Below, one piece after another: positions 43,403 to 52,686 of a stretch of 64,000 nucleotides of DNA; the first letter of the stretch is position 1; each line of letters starts with the position of its first letter. The notes under the pieces are model-generated. The model ran no database searches. It was not told the origin of the DNA and saw only the letters and a list, made by a program, of their open reading frames with translations. The DNA lies in assembly GCA_903851415.1 (NCBI GenBank), contig CAINOE010000022.1, positions 36,023 through 100,022 of the forward strand. The letters run 5' to 3'. The DNA is from an uncultured Rhodopila sp. (GTDB lineage Bacteria; Pseudomonadota; Alphaproteobacteria; Acetobacterales; Acetobacteraceae). A program made the translations under genes and the position numbers.

Positions 43403-44239
43403 CTATGTTTGATCCGGGTAATCGGTGCCGAGCGAGGTCCCCGCCCACGCCTCCATCTCGTGGCGTTGCGCCTCAGTCTCGATCCGGATGCGTTCGAACG
43501 CGTCGCGGCCCAGCACGAGGCGGAACGGCGGATGATCCGCCTGCACCGCCGTGATGATCGCTTCGGCGCCGCGCACCGGATCGCCCGGCTGGCGCCCGTC
43601 GTTGGTGATGTTTTCCTTCCGCCGCCGCCCCGCCGTGTTCGCATAGGCATCGATGACCCGCGCCGACTGGCGCAATGATCGGCCTGCGAAATAAGTGCGG
43701 AAGCCGCCCGGCTCGACCACCAGGACATGCAGGCCCAGCGGCGCCACCTCCTTGCGCAGCGCATCGGACAGGCCTTCGACGGCGAATTTGGTCGCCGAGT
43801 AGAACGCCGAACCCGGTTGCGCCATGCGGCCGCCGACGGAGGAAATGTTGACGATGGTGCCGCGCCCGCGCGCCCGCAGGCCCGGCAGGACCGCTTGCGT
43901 CACCGCCACCAGGCCGAAGAAATTCGTATCGAACAGGTCGCGGATCTCGCTGTCGGCGGCTTCCTCGACGGCGCCGCGATAGCCGTAGCCGGCGTTGTTC
44001 ACCAGCACGTCGATCGCCCCGAACCGGGCTTCGGCCTCGCGCACCGCCGCATCGATCTGGCCCCGGTCGCGGACATCGAGTTTCAGGCTGAGCGCGGTGC
44101 CGGCATGCCCCGCAACGAGATCGGCCACCGCCGCCGGGTCGCGCGCGGTCACCACGGCGTTCCATTCGCGCGCCAGCACCGCGCGGGCGAGTTCGCGGCC
44201 GAAGCCGCTGGAGCATCCGGTTATCAACCAAACTGGCAT
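43403..44239 (-). CDS. Short-chain dehydrogenase/reductase
   Basis: A 278-residue classical SDR: TGCSSGFG cofactor motif (7-14), NNAG (81-84 region), Ser near 138, Tyr147 and Lys151 in YSATK. The loop after strand 2 (TARDPAAV) suggests NADP. Substrate is unknown. It is the upstream gene of the pair with the aldo/keto reductase. Confidence 0.9.
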   Translation of the reverse strand: MPVWLITGCSSGFGRELARAVLAREWNAVVTARDPAAVADLVAGHAGTALSLKLDVRDRGQIDAAVREAEARFGAIDVLVNNAGYGYRGAVEEAADSEIRDLFDTNFFGLVAVTQAVLPGLRARGRGTIVNISSVGGRMAQPGSAFYSATKFAVEGLSDALRKEVAPLGLHVLVVEPGGFRTYFAGRSLRQSARVIDAYANTAGRRRKENITNDGRQPGDPVRGAEAIITAVQADHPPFRLVLGRDAFERIRIETEAQRHEMEAWAGTSLGTDYPDQT

Positions 44240-44341
44240 TGCGGGTCCTCAAAGCGGAACCCCGGGGTCGTTCCGCGTTTCACTATAGACATAAGGACAT
44301 AATGCGGCCTCCGTTGGCCGTCCAGCCGGGCTGGGACATTT

Positions 44342-45538
44342 CTACGCCTGCAAACGGTGCAATCGGTTCGCCGCAATCTGCAAAATATCGCGCACCTGCT
44401 CCGGCCCGGCGATCAGCCGGGGATTGCGCGGAACCCACGGCGTCCCCATCGCCTGCCCGGCGATCCGGTCAAAATGCTCCGGCCCGATATTCACTGCGGA
44501 CAGGCTGCGCGGCATCCCCAGCCCGCCGATAAAAGCGTCCAGCACGTCAGCGGCATCCTCGCCCGGGAAACCCATCGCCGCCGCCACCAGCGCCTGCCGC
44601 TCCGCATTGACCTCTTTGTTCCAACGCATCACCGCGGGCAACATGATGCAGGACGTGTGGCCATGAGGGATGCCGAATGCAGCGCCGAGCACATAGCCGA
44701 TGCCATGGCTCGCCCCCATCGGCACCCCGCTGGCCAAAGGCGCCATCGACAGCCAGGCGCCGATCTGGCAGTCGAGCCGGGCCTGCAGATCCGACGGGTC
44801 CTGCTTTACCCCCGCAAGACCGCTCACCAGCAGCGCGAGGCCCCGGAGCGCCTGGGCATCGGCATAAGGATGCGCCTCGGCCGAACAAATGCCCTCGACA
44901 CAGTGATCGACCGCGCGGATACCGGTCGAGAGAAACAGCCATTCCGGAGTGTGAACCGTGATCGCCGGGTCGAGGATAACCGCGCGCGGAATGATGCGCG
45001 GATGGCGGAACAGCTCCTTGACGCGCATGCGCTCATCGGTGACGCCGGCAATCGCGCTGAACTCCCCGGCCGACAACGTCGTCGGCACTGCGATCTGCCG
45101 CACGGACGGTGCGTTGCACGGCGGCGGCCCGAAGGCTCCGTCGGGACCTTTCACCGGGCGCAGCGCGTCCATCGCGTCCGCGGAACGAATATCGTTCGCC
45201 AGGCATAGCTGCACCGCCTTCGCGGCGTCCGTGACCGATCCCCCGCCAATCGTTACGATCAAATCGGCATCGGCCTCCCGCGCCATCGCCGCAGCCTCGA
45301 TGACAGCGCCGCGAGGCGTATGCGGCGGCACGCGGTCGAACACCGCGGCGCAGGTATGTCCCAGCGCGGCCCGGATTTGCGCGATTTCCCCGGTCTGCCG
45401 GTGCAGCGTCCCGCTGACCATCAGCAGCACGCGCTCCGCCCCCGCGCGCCGCGCCGCATCGGCCACCGAAGCGGCCGCTGGCATGCCAAAGATCACTTCG
45501 TCCATCTCGCTGAACACCACCCGGCCGCTTCTTGTCAT
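44342..45538 (-). CDS. Iron-containing alcohol dehydrogenase family (maleylacetate reductase-like)
   Basis: A 398-residue group III dehydrogenase. GGGSVTDAAKA binds NAD(P); metal ligands lie in the GIRAVDHCVEG segment and in GASHGIGY and FGIPHGHTSC, matching the Asp/His pattern of the family. It may be a maleylacetate reductase or a butanol/propanediol-type dehydrogenase; the sequence alone does not decide. It diverges from mtgA with about 84 bp between the start codons. Confidence 0.85.
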   Translation of the reverse strand: MTRSGRVVFSEMDEVIFGMPAAASVADAARRAGAERVLLMVSGTLHRQTGEIAQIRAALGHTCAAVFDRVPPHTPRGAVIEAAAMAREADADLIVTIGGGSVTDAAKAVQLCLANDIRSADAMDALRPVKGPDGAFGPPPCNAPSVRQIAVPTTLSAGEFSAIAGVTDERMRVKELFRHPRIIPRAVILDPAITVHTPEWLFLSTGIRAVDHCVEGICSAEAHPYADAQALRGLALLVSGLAGVKQDPSDLQARLDCQIGAWLSMAPLASGVPMGASHGIGYVLGAAFGIPHGHTSCIMLPAVMRWNKEVNAERQALVAAAMGFPGEDAADVLDAFIGGLGMPRSLSAVNIGPEHFDRIAGQAMGTPWVPRNPRLIAGPEQVRDILQIAANRLHRLQA

Positions 45539-45622
45539 GGCGCTTCCCCTGTTACCTTCCCCCGGTGACTATAGGCGGCATCGCGCGGACAGGAAGCGCA
45601 TCCGTCCCGCCACACTGCTGTG

Positions 45623-46324
45623 ATGTTTCGCCGAACGCGTCCGTTCCGATCTGTGCGGCGCCGGACATTGATCGCGCTGGCCGCGGCGATGCTGCTCGCC
45701 GGCCCCGCGGCGGCAATTCTTGCGTTCCGGTTCCTGCCGCCGCCGGTGACACCGCTGATGCTGATTCGTCTCGCCGAGGGCTACCCGCTTCACCGCCAGT
45801 GGGTCGCCTATTCCGAGATCGCCCCCGCGCTGGCGGAGTCGGTCATCGCGTCGGAAGACAATCTGTTCTGCGAGGAAAGCCTCGGCTTCGACGTCAAGGC
45901 CATGCGCGGACAGTATGAGGCCTGGCAGGATGGCGAACGGCCGCGCGGCGCCAGCACGATCACGCAGCAGACGGCAAAGAACCTGTTTCTCTGGCCGGGC
46001 CGCGATCCGCTTCGCAAGGTTGTCGAGGCGTGGCTGACGCCGCAGATTGCCCTGCTCTGGCCGAAGCGGCGGATACTTGAGATTTACCTGAATTTCGTCG
46101 AGTTCGGACCGGGCATCTATGGCGCCGAAGCCGCCGCCCGGTCGTTCTTCCATAAGCCGGCAGCCGATCTGTCGGCGCGCGAGGCGGCGCTGCTCGCCAG
46201 CGTGCTGCCGCGTCCGCTGGTCTGGTCCGCGGCGTCGCCGGCGCCCGCGATACGCCAACATGCCGCGGTGATCGAGCAGCGCGTCGCACAGATCCGGCCG
46301 CTGCTCGCCTGCGCCCGGCAATGA
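45623..46324 (+). CDS. mtgA: Monofunctional peptidoglycan glycosyltransferase
   Basis: A 233-residue GT51 enzyme with one N-terminal membrane helix (about 14-38). Catalytic Glu78 in ASEDNLF, RGASTITQQTAKNL, and a LEIYLNFVEFGPGIYG stretch are diagnostic for MtgA. No transpeptidase domain follows. It polymerises lipid II into glycan strands. The ATG at 45623 is preferred to a GTG one codon earlier. A fragment of the palindromic element starts at its stop codon. Confidence 0.93.
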   Translation: MFRRTRPFRSVRRRTLIALAAAMLLAGPAAAILAFRFLPPPVTPLMLIRLAEGYPLHRQWVAYSEIAPALAESVIASEDNLFCEESLGFDVKAMRGQYEAWQDGERPRGASTITQQTAKNLFLWPGRDPLRKVVEAWLTPQIALLWPKRRILEIYLNFVEFGPGIYGAEAAARSFFHKPAADLSAREAALLASVLPRPLVWSAASPAPAIRQHAAVIEQRVAQIRPLLACARQ

Positions 46325-46385
46325 TACCGGTCCGCGTTACGCGCGTCCGGCCGACCCCTCGTCCCCGTCATGGCCCGGCTCGCCG
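46324..46385. repeat. Fragment of the MITE-like element
   Basis: Left terminal repeat ataccggtccgcgtt at 46324-46338, followed by one degraded palindrome arm (catggcccggctcg near 46370). No right end is recognised before the surE stop at 46417. It overlaps the mtgA stop codon. Confidence 0.55.
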
Positions 46386-46416
46386 TATCGGAGGTGGGGT
46401 CGGCCGGTCGAACCGG

Positions 46417-47190
46417 CTAAGCGCCAAACCGCGGCAAATGCTCCGCCAGGCCGGCATAGGCGTCATCGTCCGTCCGGTCGTAGCGCAGCGGGGTTACGAC
46501 GATCTTTCCGGCCCTCAGGGCGCTGTAGTCGCTCTCCGGCCCTTGCTGGATGTTCCCGCGCCGGAAGCTCAGCCAATGGTACTCCATGCCGCGCGGGTCG
46601 ATGCGGGTTTCCACGGCCATGCCGGCGACGATACCCTCGCCTTGCCGCGCCAGCGTGAGCGGACCGGCCTCCGAGGCAGGTATCGGGGGGAAATTGATGT
46701 TCAGCACCGCGCTCTTGCCCCACCCCACGGCCAGCAGCCGCCGCACCGTCTCAGCCCCCAGGGCGCGCGCGGTGTCCCACGGCACGGCGTCCCTGTTCGA
46801 GAATGACTGGCTCAGCGCCAGCGCCGGCACGCCCAGCATCATCGCCGTCATCGCGCCGCCGACGGTGCCGGAGAACACCGTCTCCAGCCCCAGGTTCAGG
46901 CCGCGGTTGACGCCCGACAGCACCAGTTGGGGCGGCTGGTCCTTCATGATGTGGCACAACCCCAGCGCGGCGCAGTCGCCCGGCGTGCCGGTGACGCCGA
47001 AGCGGCGCTCCCCGCGCACGCTGAGCCGCAGCGCGTGATGCAGGCTGATGGCGTGCGACTGGCCGCTCTGGTCGTGTTCGGGCGCGACGATCCAGACTTC
47101 GCGGGCGAGCTGTCCGGCGATCTCCTCCAGCACCTTCATGCCGGGAGCGTCGATTCCGTCGTCGTTCGTAAGCATGACCCGATCAAGCAC
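46417..47190 (-). CDS. surE: 5'/3'-nucleotidase SurE
   Basis: A 257-residue survival protein E homolog. Metal ligands Asp10-Asp11 lie in MLTNDDGIDAPG; SGVNRGLNLG and SGTVGGAM are conserved phosphatase loops. It dephosphorylates nucleoside monophosphates and short polyphosphates in the cytoplasm and is linked to stress survival. The start is GTG at 47190, with GGAG eight bases upstream; the frame extends further but without family sequence. In many proteobacteria surE neighbours pcm and rpoS; neither is here. Confidence 0.92.
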   Translation of the reverse strand: MLDRVMLTNDDGIDAPGMKVLEEIAGQLAREVWIVAPEHDQSGQSHAISLHHALRLSVRGERRFGVTGTPGDCAALGLCHIMKDQPPQLVLSGVNRGLNLGLETVFSGTVGGAMTAMMLGVPALALSQSFSNRDAVPWDTARALGAETVRRLLAVGWGKSAVLNINFPPIPASEAGPLTLARQGEGIVAGMAVETRIDPRGMEYHWLSFRRGNIQQGPESDYSALRAGKIVVTPLRYDRTDDDAYAGLAEHLPRFGA

Positions 47191-47379
47191 CCTGCGCACT
47201 CCTTTTGCGTTCCTCTGTTTGGCGCGTTTGCGCCGCGCGGGGCAAGAGAAGACGATCGGAAAAAAAGCGCGAGGTGTGAAGGGGATCATAGCGAAGCCCG
47301 GGCGATCTACCCGCAAAAATGGTTCCTCGTGTAAACCATCTCCGGCGGCGGCCCGCTGCCGGATCTTCGGAGAGACCTG

Positions 47380-48213
47380 ATGCTTATCTGCCAGATGACC
47401 GACCTTCACGTGCGCCCGCGCGGGGTCGCCTGCAATCGCGTGTCGGAAACCAACATGCTCACCGAGCGCGCCTGCCGGGTTGTCGCCAGCCTCAGGCCGC
47501 GGCCGGACGTCTTGCTGATCACCGGCGATCTTACTGAGTGCGGACAGGCTGCCGAATACGATAATCTGGCGGATATCCTGAAGCGCACGCTTTCGTTACC
47601 GGTTTATGTCATACCCGGCAACCATGACCGCCGGGACAACCTGCGCGCCCGGCTGGCGCATCTGCCGCATGTCGCCAGCGATCCCGTTTTCGTGCAATAC
47701 GCGGTTGAGGACCATGCGGTGCGGCTGGTCATGCTGGATACCGTGGTGCCCGGCGAGGCTTACGGCGGGCTGTCCGACGCGCAACTGGAATGGCTTGACC
47801 GCACGCTGGCGGCGCAGCCGTCGAAGCCGACGCTCGTGGCGATGCACCATCCGCCGTTCGCCAGCGGCATTCCTCATATGGACGCGATTGCGCTGCTGCG
47901 GCCGGAACGTTTCAGCGCCGTCATCGCGCGGCATGGTCAGGTGCGGCAGATCGTAAGCGGCCACCACCATCGGCCGATCGTCGGGCGGTGCGCGCAGGCG
48001 ATCGCCTCGATCGCCCCCTCGGTGGCGCACCAGGTCGAATTGTCGTTCGATCCGGCCGACGGCGGCGCATTCAATTTCGAGCCGCCAGCAGTACAGTTGC
48101 ATAAGTGGGACCCGGCAAATGGTTTCGTCACCCACACAGTTTACACGGGGACGTATGCGGGTCCGTTCCCGTTCCTCACCGAACCCGACTATCCGGGCGC
48201 GCATTCGGACTGA
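47380..48213 (+). CDS. Class III metallophosphodiesterase (CpdA/GpdQ-like)
   Basis: A 277-residue calcineurin-like phosphoesterase. All metal motifs are present: TDLHV, ITGDLTE, PGNHD, AMHHPP and SGHHH. It resembles cyclic-AMP phosphodiesterase CpdA and glycerophosphodiesterase GpdQ; the substrate is open. It is divergent from surE. Confidence 0.88.
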   Translation: MLICQMTDLHVRPRGVACNRVSETNMLTERACRVVASLRPRPDVLLITGDLTECGQAAEYDNLADILKRTLSLPVYVIPGNHDRRDNLRARLAHLPHVASDPVFVQYAVEDHAVRLVMLDTVVPGEAYGGLSDAQLEWLDRTLAAQPSKPTLVAMHHPPFASGIPHMDAIALLRPERFSAVIARHGQVRQIVSGHHHRPIVGRCAQAIASIAPSVAHQVELSFDPADGGAFNFEPPAVQLHKWDPANGFVTHTVYTGTYAGPFPFLTEPDYPGAHSD

Positions 48214-48215
48214 GA

Positions 48216-48262
48216 GTAAAACAAAAGCGACCGGCTTACACGCGGTCTTGTTTACCTTTTGT
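48216..48262 (+). terminator. Imperfect inverted repeat with T-rich tail
   Basis: Just after the phosphodiesterase stop, gtaaaacaaaagcgaccg and gcggtcttgtttac pair imperfectly around an eight-base loop, followed by cttttgtt. This looks like a Rho-independent terminator, but the stem has several bulges. Confidence 0.4.
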
Positions 48263-48310
48263 TAGGAATTGGGCGATAGAAGCAGCGCTGAACATTTCGG
48301 ATCACGCATC

Positions 48311-48916
48311 GTGCAAACGATTTGGATGACATATTTGATCGCGGGAGCGGTCGCCTCGGCGCTTTTTGTTGCCGCGGGCTGGCGCAGCCATCGGACAGCC
48401 GGCGCCTCATCCTCGTACCGCCGGATGGGCCTCGGCATGCACATTGCGCTCCCGGACGATGTCCAGGGGGCGGCCGATGGCGGCGCCGCGGGAGACGACG
48501 TATCGGCGGCGGTGTATTTGGCGCTGGCCCGGCTGTCGTCCGTGATCGCCAGCCAGTCCGTCAAGGTCGATGTGGCCGTGCGTCCGGGACTGAAAGCCGG
48601 CATGCGCCCGGCCGCGTTGGCTGATATGCTGGAGGAGCTTCTGGCCGTCGCGCTCCAGGCCGCGCCGGCCAGCCGCATGTTGCTGACCGCGGTGGCGGAT
48701 GGAGATCGCGTCGCGATCAACGTCATGGACGACATGCCCGGCGGAGACCCGGCGATCCGCCTCAGTCGCGTCAGAACCCTGAAGCAGCGGGTCGCGCTGC
48801 AGGGCGATTCGCTGGGGGTGGATGTGCGCCCGAACGAAGGCACGACCATGACCCTGCGGCTTGCGTGTGCCCCGGCTGAAGCGAAGATGCCGAACGCAGC
48901 GACCGGGGCGATCTGA
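48311..48916 (+). CDS. Membrane-anchored GHKL-like (histidine-kinase-type ATPase) protein
   Basis: About 200 residues: one N-terminal membrane helix (TYLIAGAVASALFVAAGW), a variable middle, and a C-terminal domain that looks like a degenerate HATPase: LADMLEELLAVAL (N-box-like, but without the usual Asn), DDMPGGD and NEGTTMTLRL (G2-like). No phosphoacceptor His or receiver partner is visible. It may bind no ATP. The start is uncertain among GTG 48311, ATG 48326 and ATG 48269. It ends 5 bp from the convergent argJ stop. Confidence 0.6.
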   Translation: MQTIWMTYLIAGAVASALFVAAGWRSHRTAGASSSYRRMGLGMHIALPDDVQGAADGGAAGDDVSAAVYLALARLSSVIASQSVKVDVAVRPGLKAGMRPAALADMLEELLAVALQAAPASRMLLTAVADGDRVAINVMDDMPGGDPAIRLSRVRTLKQRVALQGDSLGVDVRPNEGTTMTLRLACAPAEAKMPNAATGAI

Positions 48917-48921
48917 GTCGC

Positions 48922-50166
48922 TCAGCTCCGGTAGGATCCGTTGATGTCGATGTAGCCGTGCGTCAGGTCGCACGTCCATGCCGTTGCCTTGCCTTTGCCC
49001 AGGCCGATATCGATGGCGATCTCGACCTCCAGGCCCTTCATATGGGCAACGACCGGCGCTTCGTCGTAACCCGGAACGACACCGCCGTCTTTCGCCATCC
49101 ACACGCCGCCGACACCGATGGACAGCCTGTCGCGATCCGCCGGTTCCCCGGACTTGCCGACAGCCATGACGATCCGGCCCCAATTGGCGTCCTCGCCGGC
49201 GATCGCGGTCTTCACCAGGGGTGAGTTCGCCACCGCCATCGCGATCTTCTTCGCCGATCGGCCGTTGGTGGCGCCGGTCACGTCGATGCGCACCAGCTTT
49301 TGCGCGCCCTCGCCGTCCCGGATCACCAGCAGCGCCATCTCCAGCAGCAGTTCGTTCAGGGCGCGGGCGAAGTCCGCCAGCATGCGGTTGCGCGCGGCAC
49401 TGCCGTCGGGCGGCGGGATGCGCGGATGCTTCGCCTGCCCGGTGGCGATCAGCAGCACCGTGTCCGATGTGGACGTATCCGAATCGACCGTGGTGCAGTT
49501 GAAGCTGGCATCGACGCCCTTCTTCAGCATCGTCTGCAGCGCATCGGCCGGAATCTTGGCGTCGGTGAACACGAAGCACAGCATCGTCGCCATATCCGGC
49601 GCGATCATGCCGCTGCCCTTGGCGATGCCGGTGATCCGCACCTGAGCATCACCGATCTGCGCCAGCTTGGTGACCGCCTTGGGGAAGGTGTCGGTGGTCA
49701 TGATGCCGCGGGCGGCTTTCTCCCAGCCATCCTCGCTCAGGGTCTCCTGCAGGCCCGGCAGGGCGGCGACCAGCTTTTCATGCGGCAGCAGCTCCCCGAT
49801 CACGCCGGTGGAGGCGACGAAGACCTGTTTCGCCGGGCAGTCCGCCAGCCTGGCCGCCGCCGCCGCGGTCGCGGCGCAGGCGTCGCGGCCGGCCTTGCCG
49901 GTAAACACGTTGGCGTTGCCGGCATTCACCACCAGCATCCGCGCCTTGCCGCCCTTCAGCGCCGCGCGGCACCAGTCCACCGGCGCGCCCGGGCATTTGT
50001 TGGAGGTGAACACGCCGGCCACCGTGCTGCCGGGCGCGACCTCGATCATCACGACGTCGGTCCGGCCCTGGTAGCGGATTCCCGCAGCGGCGGAGGACAG
50101 GCGCACCCCCGCCAGCGGCGGCAGGTCCGGCAGCGCGACAGCGAGCGGGGAGACGGCGGCGGCCAT
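48922..50166 (-). CDS. argJ: Bifunctional glutamate N-acetyltransferase / amino-acid N-acetyltransferase
   Basis: A 414-residue ornithine acetyltransferase. Autocleavage occurs at Ala193-Thr194 in MIAPDMATML, where Thr194 becomes the N-terminal nucleophile; Thr120-Gly121 in STGVIGE forms the oxyanion hole. It transfers acetyl from N-acetylornithine to glutamate and may also make N-acetylglutamate from acetyl-CoA, in arginine biosynthesis. The parvulin gene ends 3 bp upstream, an arrangement that suggests co-transcription. Confidence 0.95.
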   Translation of the reverse strand: MAAAVSPLAVALPDLPPLAGVRLSSAAAGIRYQGRTDVVMIEVAPGSTVAGVFTSNKCPGAPVDWCRAALKGGKARMLVVNAGNANVFTGKAGRDACAATAAAAARLADCPAKQVFVASTGVIGELLPHEKLVAALPGLQETLSEDGWEKAARGIMTTDTFPKAVTKLAQIGDAQVRITGIAKGSGMIAPDMATMLCFVFTDAKIPADALQTMLKKGVDASFNCTTVDSDTSTSDTVLLIATGQAKHPRIPPPDGSAARNRMLADFARALNELLLEMALLVIRDGEGAQKLVRIDVTGATNGRSAKKIAMAVANSPLVKTAIAGEDANWGRIVMAVGKSGEPADRDRLSIGVGGVWMAKDGGVVPGYDEAPVVAHMKGLEVEIAIDIGLGKGKATAWTCDLTHGYIDINGSYRS

Positions 50167-50169
50167 GGC

Positions 50170-51063
50170 CTACTTCGCAGCCGGCGGCGGTTCCGCCGTG
50201 TCGGTGGCCTTCACGGGAGAGCCGTCAGGGTTGAATTTCTCCACCTTCACCGCGGCCCGCACCTGTTTGACCTCGGTCTGCACGGCGGCCTGGACCATCT
50301 GCTGGCGCAACTCGTCCTTCTGCTGGTCGAAGCTCGGCGGCTGCGCGGTGCGGTGCTCGATCACCTGGATCACGTGCCAGCCGAACTGGGTCTTCACCGG
50401 GGCGGGGGAAACTTCGCCATCCTTCAGGGAGAACGCGACCGCGGAGAACTCCGGCACCATGTCGCCCTTTTTGAAGAAGCCAAGGTCGCCGCCCTGCTGC
50501 GCGGCGCCGGGGTCCTTGCTGTACTGCTTCGACAGCGCGGCGAAGTCGCCGCCCTTCTTCAGTTCGGCGGTAATCTTCTTTGCCGTCGCTTCGTCGGCGA
50601 CCAGGATGTGGCGGGCGTGCACCTCGGTCTCGCCGGTCTTGCCGGCGACCTCCTGGTCATAGCGGGCCTTCACCGCCTCATCCGTCACCTGCGGGCGCAC
50701 CACCTTGTTCAGCAATGCCGATTCCAGCGCCCGCTCCTGCGCCGCCTGCATGGCGCGCTGCACGTCGGGGTCCTTGTCGAGGCCGGTGCGCTGCGCCTGG
50801 ATCAGCAGGGCGCGGGCGTCGATCAATTGCTCCAGCAGCATCGGATAGAGCTGCTGCGGCTGCATCATGCGGGCCTGCGGCGGCAGGCTGGCGGTCGCCT
50901 CCTTGACGTCGCTGAGGTGAATTGGCTGGCCGTTCACCGTTGCCAGCACCGGGTCTGGATCCGTCTGTGCCAGGACCGGTCCGGCCGAAACCGCGCAGCC
51001 CAGCGCGGCGACGGCAAGCAAACGGACCGGAAGGCTGAGTGAGCAGTCCGGAAAAAGCGTCAT
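50170..51063 (-). CDS. Periplasmic parvulin-type peptidyl-prolyl isomerase
   Basis: A 297-residue PpiC/SurA-like foldase. A Sec signal peptide (about 1-30, ending PVLAQT) is followed by a SurA-N-like helical region and a parvulin domain (about 155-250) with ARHILV, GGDLGFF and KTQFGWHVIQVI, the conserved rotamase strands. The ATG at 51063 is chosen because the signal peptide follows directly; the upstream extension is not protein-like. It helps fold outer-membrane and periplasmic proteins. argJ follows 3 bp downstream, a pairing with no obvious functional link. Confidence 0.9.
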   Translation of the reverse strand: MTLFPDCSLSLPVRLLAVAALGCAVSAGPVLAQTDPDPVLATVNGQPIHLSDVKEATASLPPQARMMQPQQLYPMLLEQLIDARALLIQAQRTGLDKDPDVQRAMQAAQERALESALLNKVVRPQVTDEAVKARYDQEVAGKTGETEVHARHILVADEATAKKITAELKKGGDFAALSKQYSKDPGAAQQGGDLGFFKKGDMVPEFSAVAFSLKDGEVSPAPVKTQFGWHVIQVIEHRTAQPPSFDQQKDELRQQMVQAAVQTEVKQVRAAVKVEKFNPDGSPVKATDTAEPPPAAK

Positions 51064-51201
51064 GGCAACCCCTGATGGAATACGGGCGTGCTTATGACCG
51101 AAGGCCGCGAAGCTCACAAGGCGCGGCGGATTGTGCCGCCGGTCACAGCGCTGGTTGGCGTGGGCTGATAGACCGGTGGCTTCTTTCGGGAGGATGCGGC
51201 G

Positions 51202-51384
51202 ATGCAAGATTTCGGGTCCGTCAGGGTTGAGGAACACGTGCACGGGGATACGCTCTGGGTGGCGGTCCGGGCGCGCGGCGCCGAATGGTCGTGGCTGACG
51301 GCCGAGGACGCGCTGCGCCTCGCTCGGCATTGGATGGCAGCCTATGGAGCGGCGGCGGCGCCGGAACCAGGAACCGCCGCCTGA
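51202..51384 (+). CDS. Small hypothetical protein
   Basis: A 60-residue protein with a short beta-rich start (VRVEEHVHGDTLWVAV) and a helical end (AEDALRLARHWMAAY). GGGAGG is nine bases before the ATG, supporting a real gene. No family is recognised. It is divergent from the parvulin gene. Confidence 0.55.
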   Translation: MQDFGSVRVEEHVHGDTLWVAVRARGAEWSWLTAEDALRLARHWMAAYGAAAAPEPGTAA

Positions 51385-51493
51385 CGCAAGCCAGCCGGCA
51401 CCCCTTCGCGGTTCCGTCCAGAGCGGGAATGAACGATAGACTCTCGCCTGGCCGTGCCGGATCGGATGCGGCCGGGCATCGGAGAAGCGGGTG

Positions 51494-51651
51494 AAACCAT
51501 TCCGTGTTGAGAGCGGCTATTCCCATAGACCGTCATGGCCCGGCTTGTCCGGGCCACCTGTCGCGGCACATGCGGCTACAGGTGGCCCGGACAAGCCGGG
51601 CCATGACGATGGGGTGGGGCCCGACGGGTCAAAGTCAACGCGGACTGGCAT
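51494..51651. mobile_element. MITE-like palindromic element, copy 4 (full length)
   Basis: A 158-bp copy with terminal repeats aaaccattccgtgttga and tcaacgcggactggcat and an internal palindrome at 51532-51607. It occupies half of the 312-bp space between the small hypothetical gene and the HlyD gene; nothing else is seen there. Confidence 0.75.
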
Positions 51652-51696
51652 GAGGCGCGAGGCAGGACGTGAGTTCCCCCCGGCGGCCGGCTGCGG

Positions 51697-52686
51697 ATGA
51701 CCCGCCGCGTCTGGCTGGCGGTGTTGCTGTTTCTTGCCCTCGGCGCGGGCGGCGGCTGGTGGTGGACGATGCGCCGCCCGATACCCATCACCTGGCAGGG
51801 CTACGCCGAGGCCGACTTCGTCAAGATCGGCCCTACCCAGCAGGGACTGCTGACCGCGGTGCTTGTCTCGCGCGGCGATCAGGTGCAGGCGGGGACTGTG
51901 CTGTTCACCCAGGACGATGCGGACGACCGGGCCGCGCGCGACCAGGCGGCGCAGATGCTGGCGCAGGCCGAGGAGACATTGGGCAACCTCCAGCAGGGCG
52001 GCAAGCCGACGGAAATCGCTCAGGCCGAGGCCAATCTGGCGGACGCCCGCGCCGTGCTGGCGCGCGCGACGGCCGATCTGGCGAGGGGGGAGGCGCAATT
52101 GCCGATGGGCGGGGTCTCCCGGCAAACCGTCGATCAGCTTCGGGCCGAACGGCTGTCGGCTCAGGCGAAGGTGGAGGCGGCGGTGGCGGCGCTGACACAG
52201 GCGCGGGCGCCGATGGGGCGGGAAGGCGAAATTCTGGCGCAGCGCGCCTCCGTGGCGGCGGCCCGCGCCACGCTCGGCATGGCGGAGTGGCGGCTGGCGC
52301 AGCGCCGGGTGGTGGCGCCGGTTGACGGGCGGGTGGCCGATGTGATGGCCCGGGCGGGGGAAACCATGGCGGCGGGCGCCCCTGTGGTCTCGCTGCTGCC
52401 GCCGGGCAATATTTTCGTCCGCTTCTTCGTCCCCGAAGCGTTGTTCGCGACGATTCATTTGAATGATCAGGTGGCGCTGTCGTGCGACGGTTGCCCGCCG
52501 GATTTGCCGGCCCGGATCTCGTTCATCTCGCCGCAGGCGGAATACACGCCGCCGCTGATCTACAGCGAATCGAGCAAGGCGAAGCTGGTGTTCATCGTCG
52601 AGGCCCGGCCCGCGCGGGAACAGGCGGTGCGGCTCAATCCGGGCGAACCCGTCGAGGTTCGCCCTGTTCATGCGCCTTCGTCATGA
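51697..52686 (+). CDS. HlyD/membrane-fusion periplasmic adaptor
   Basis: A 329-residue periplasmic adaptor: one N-terminal membrane helix (about 5-22), a biotinyl-lipoyl half-motif (GYAEADFVKIGPTQQG), a long coiled-coil hairpin (about 75-185, Ala/Gln/Arg-rich) and the second lipoyl half RVVAPVDGRVADV. It resembles YbhG/YhiI. It links an inner-membrane exporter to an outer-membrane channel. The stop overlaps the ATP-binding subunit start (ATGA). Confidence 0.88.
   Translation: MTRRVWLAVLLFLALGAGGGWWWTMRRPIPITWQGYAEADFVKIGPTQQGLLTAVLVSRGDQVQAGTVLFTQDDADDRAARDQAAQMLAQAEETLGNLQQGGKPTEIAQAEANLADARAVLARATADLARGEAQLPMGGVSRQTVDQLRAERLSAQAKVEAAVAALTQARAPMGREGEILAQRASVAAARATLGMAEWRLAQRRVVAPVDGRVADVMARAGETMAAGAPVVSLLPPGNIFVRFFVPEALFATIHLNDQVALSCDGCPPDLPARISFISPQAEYTPPLIYSESSKAKLVFIVEARPAREQAVRLNPGEPVEVRPVHAPSS

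Noticed and set aside
49300..51042. Plus-strand open frame of 580 codons spanning argJ and the parvulin gene
   Set aside because: It runs antisense across two well-supported genes and encodes a low-complexity Arg/His/Gly-rich sequence.
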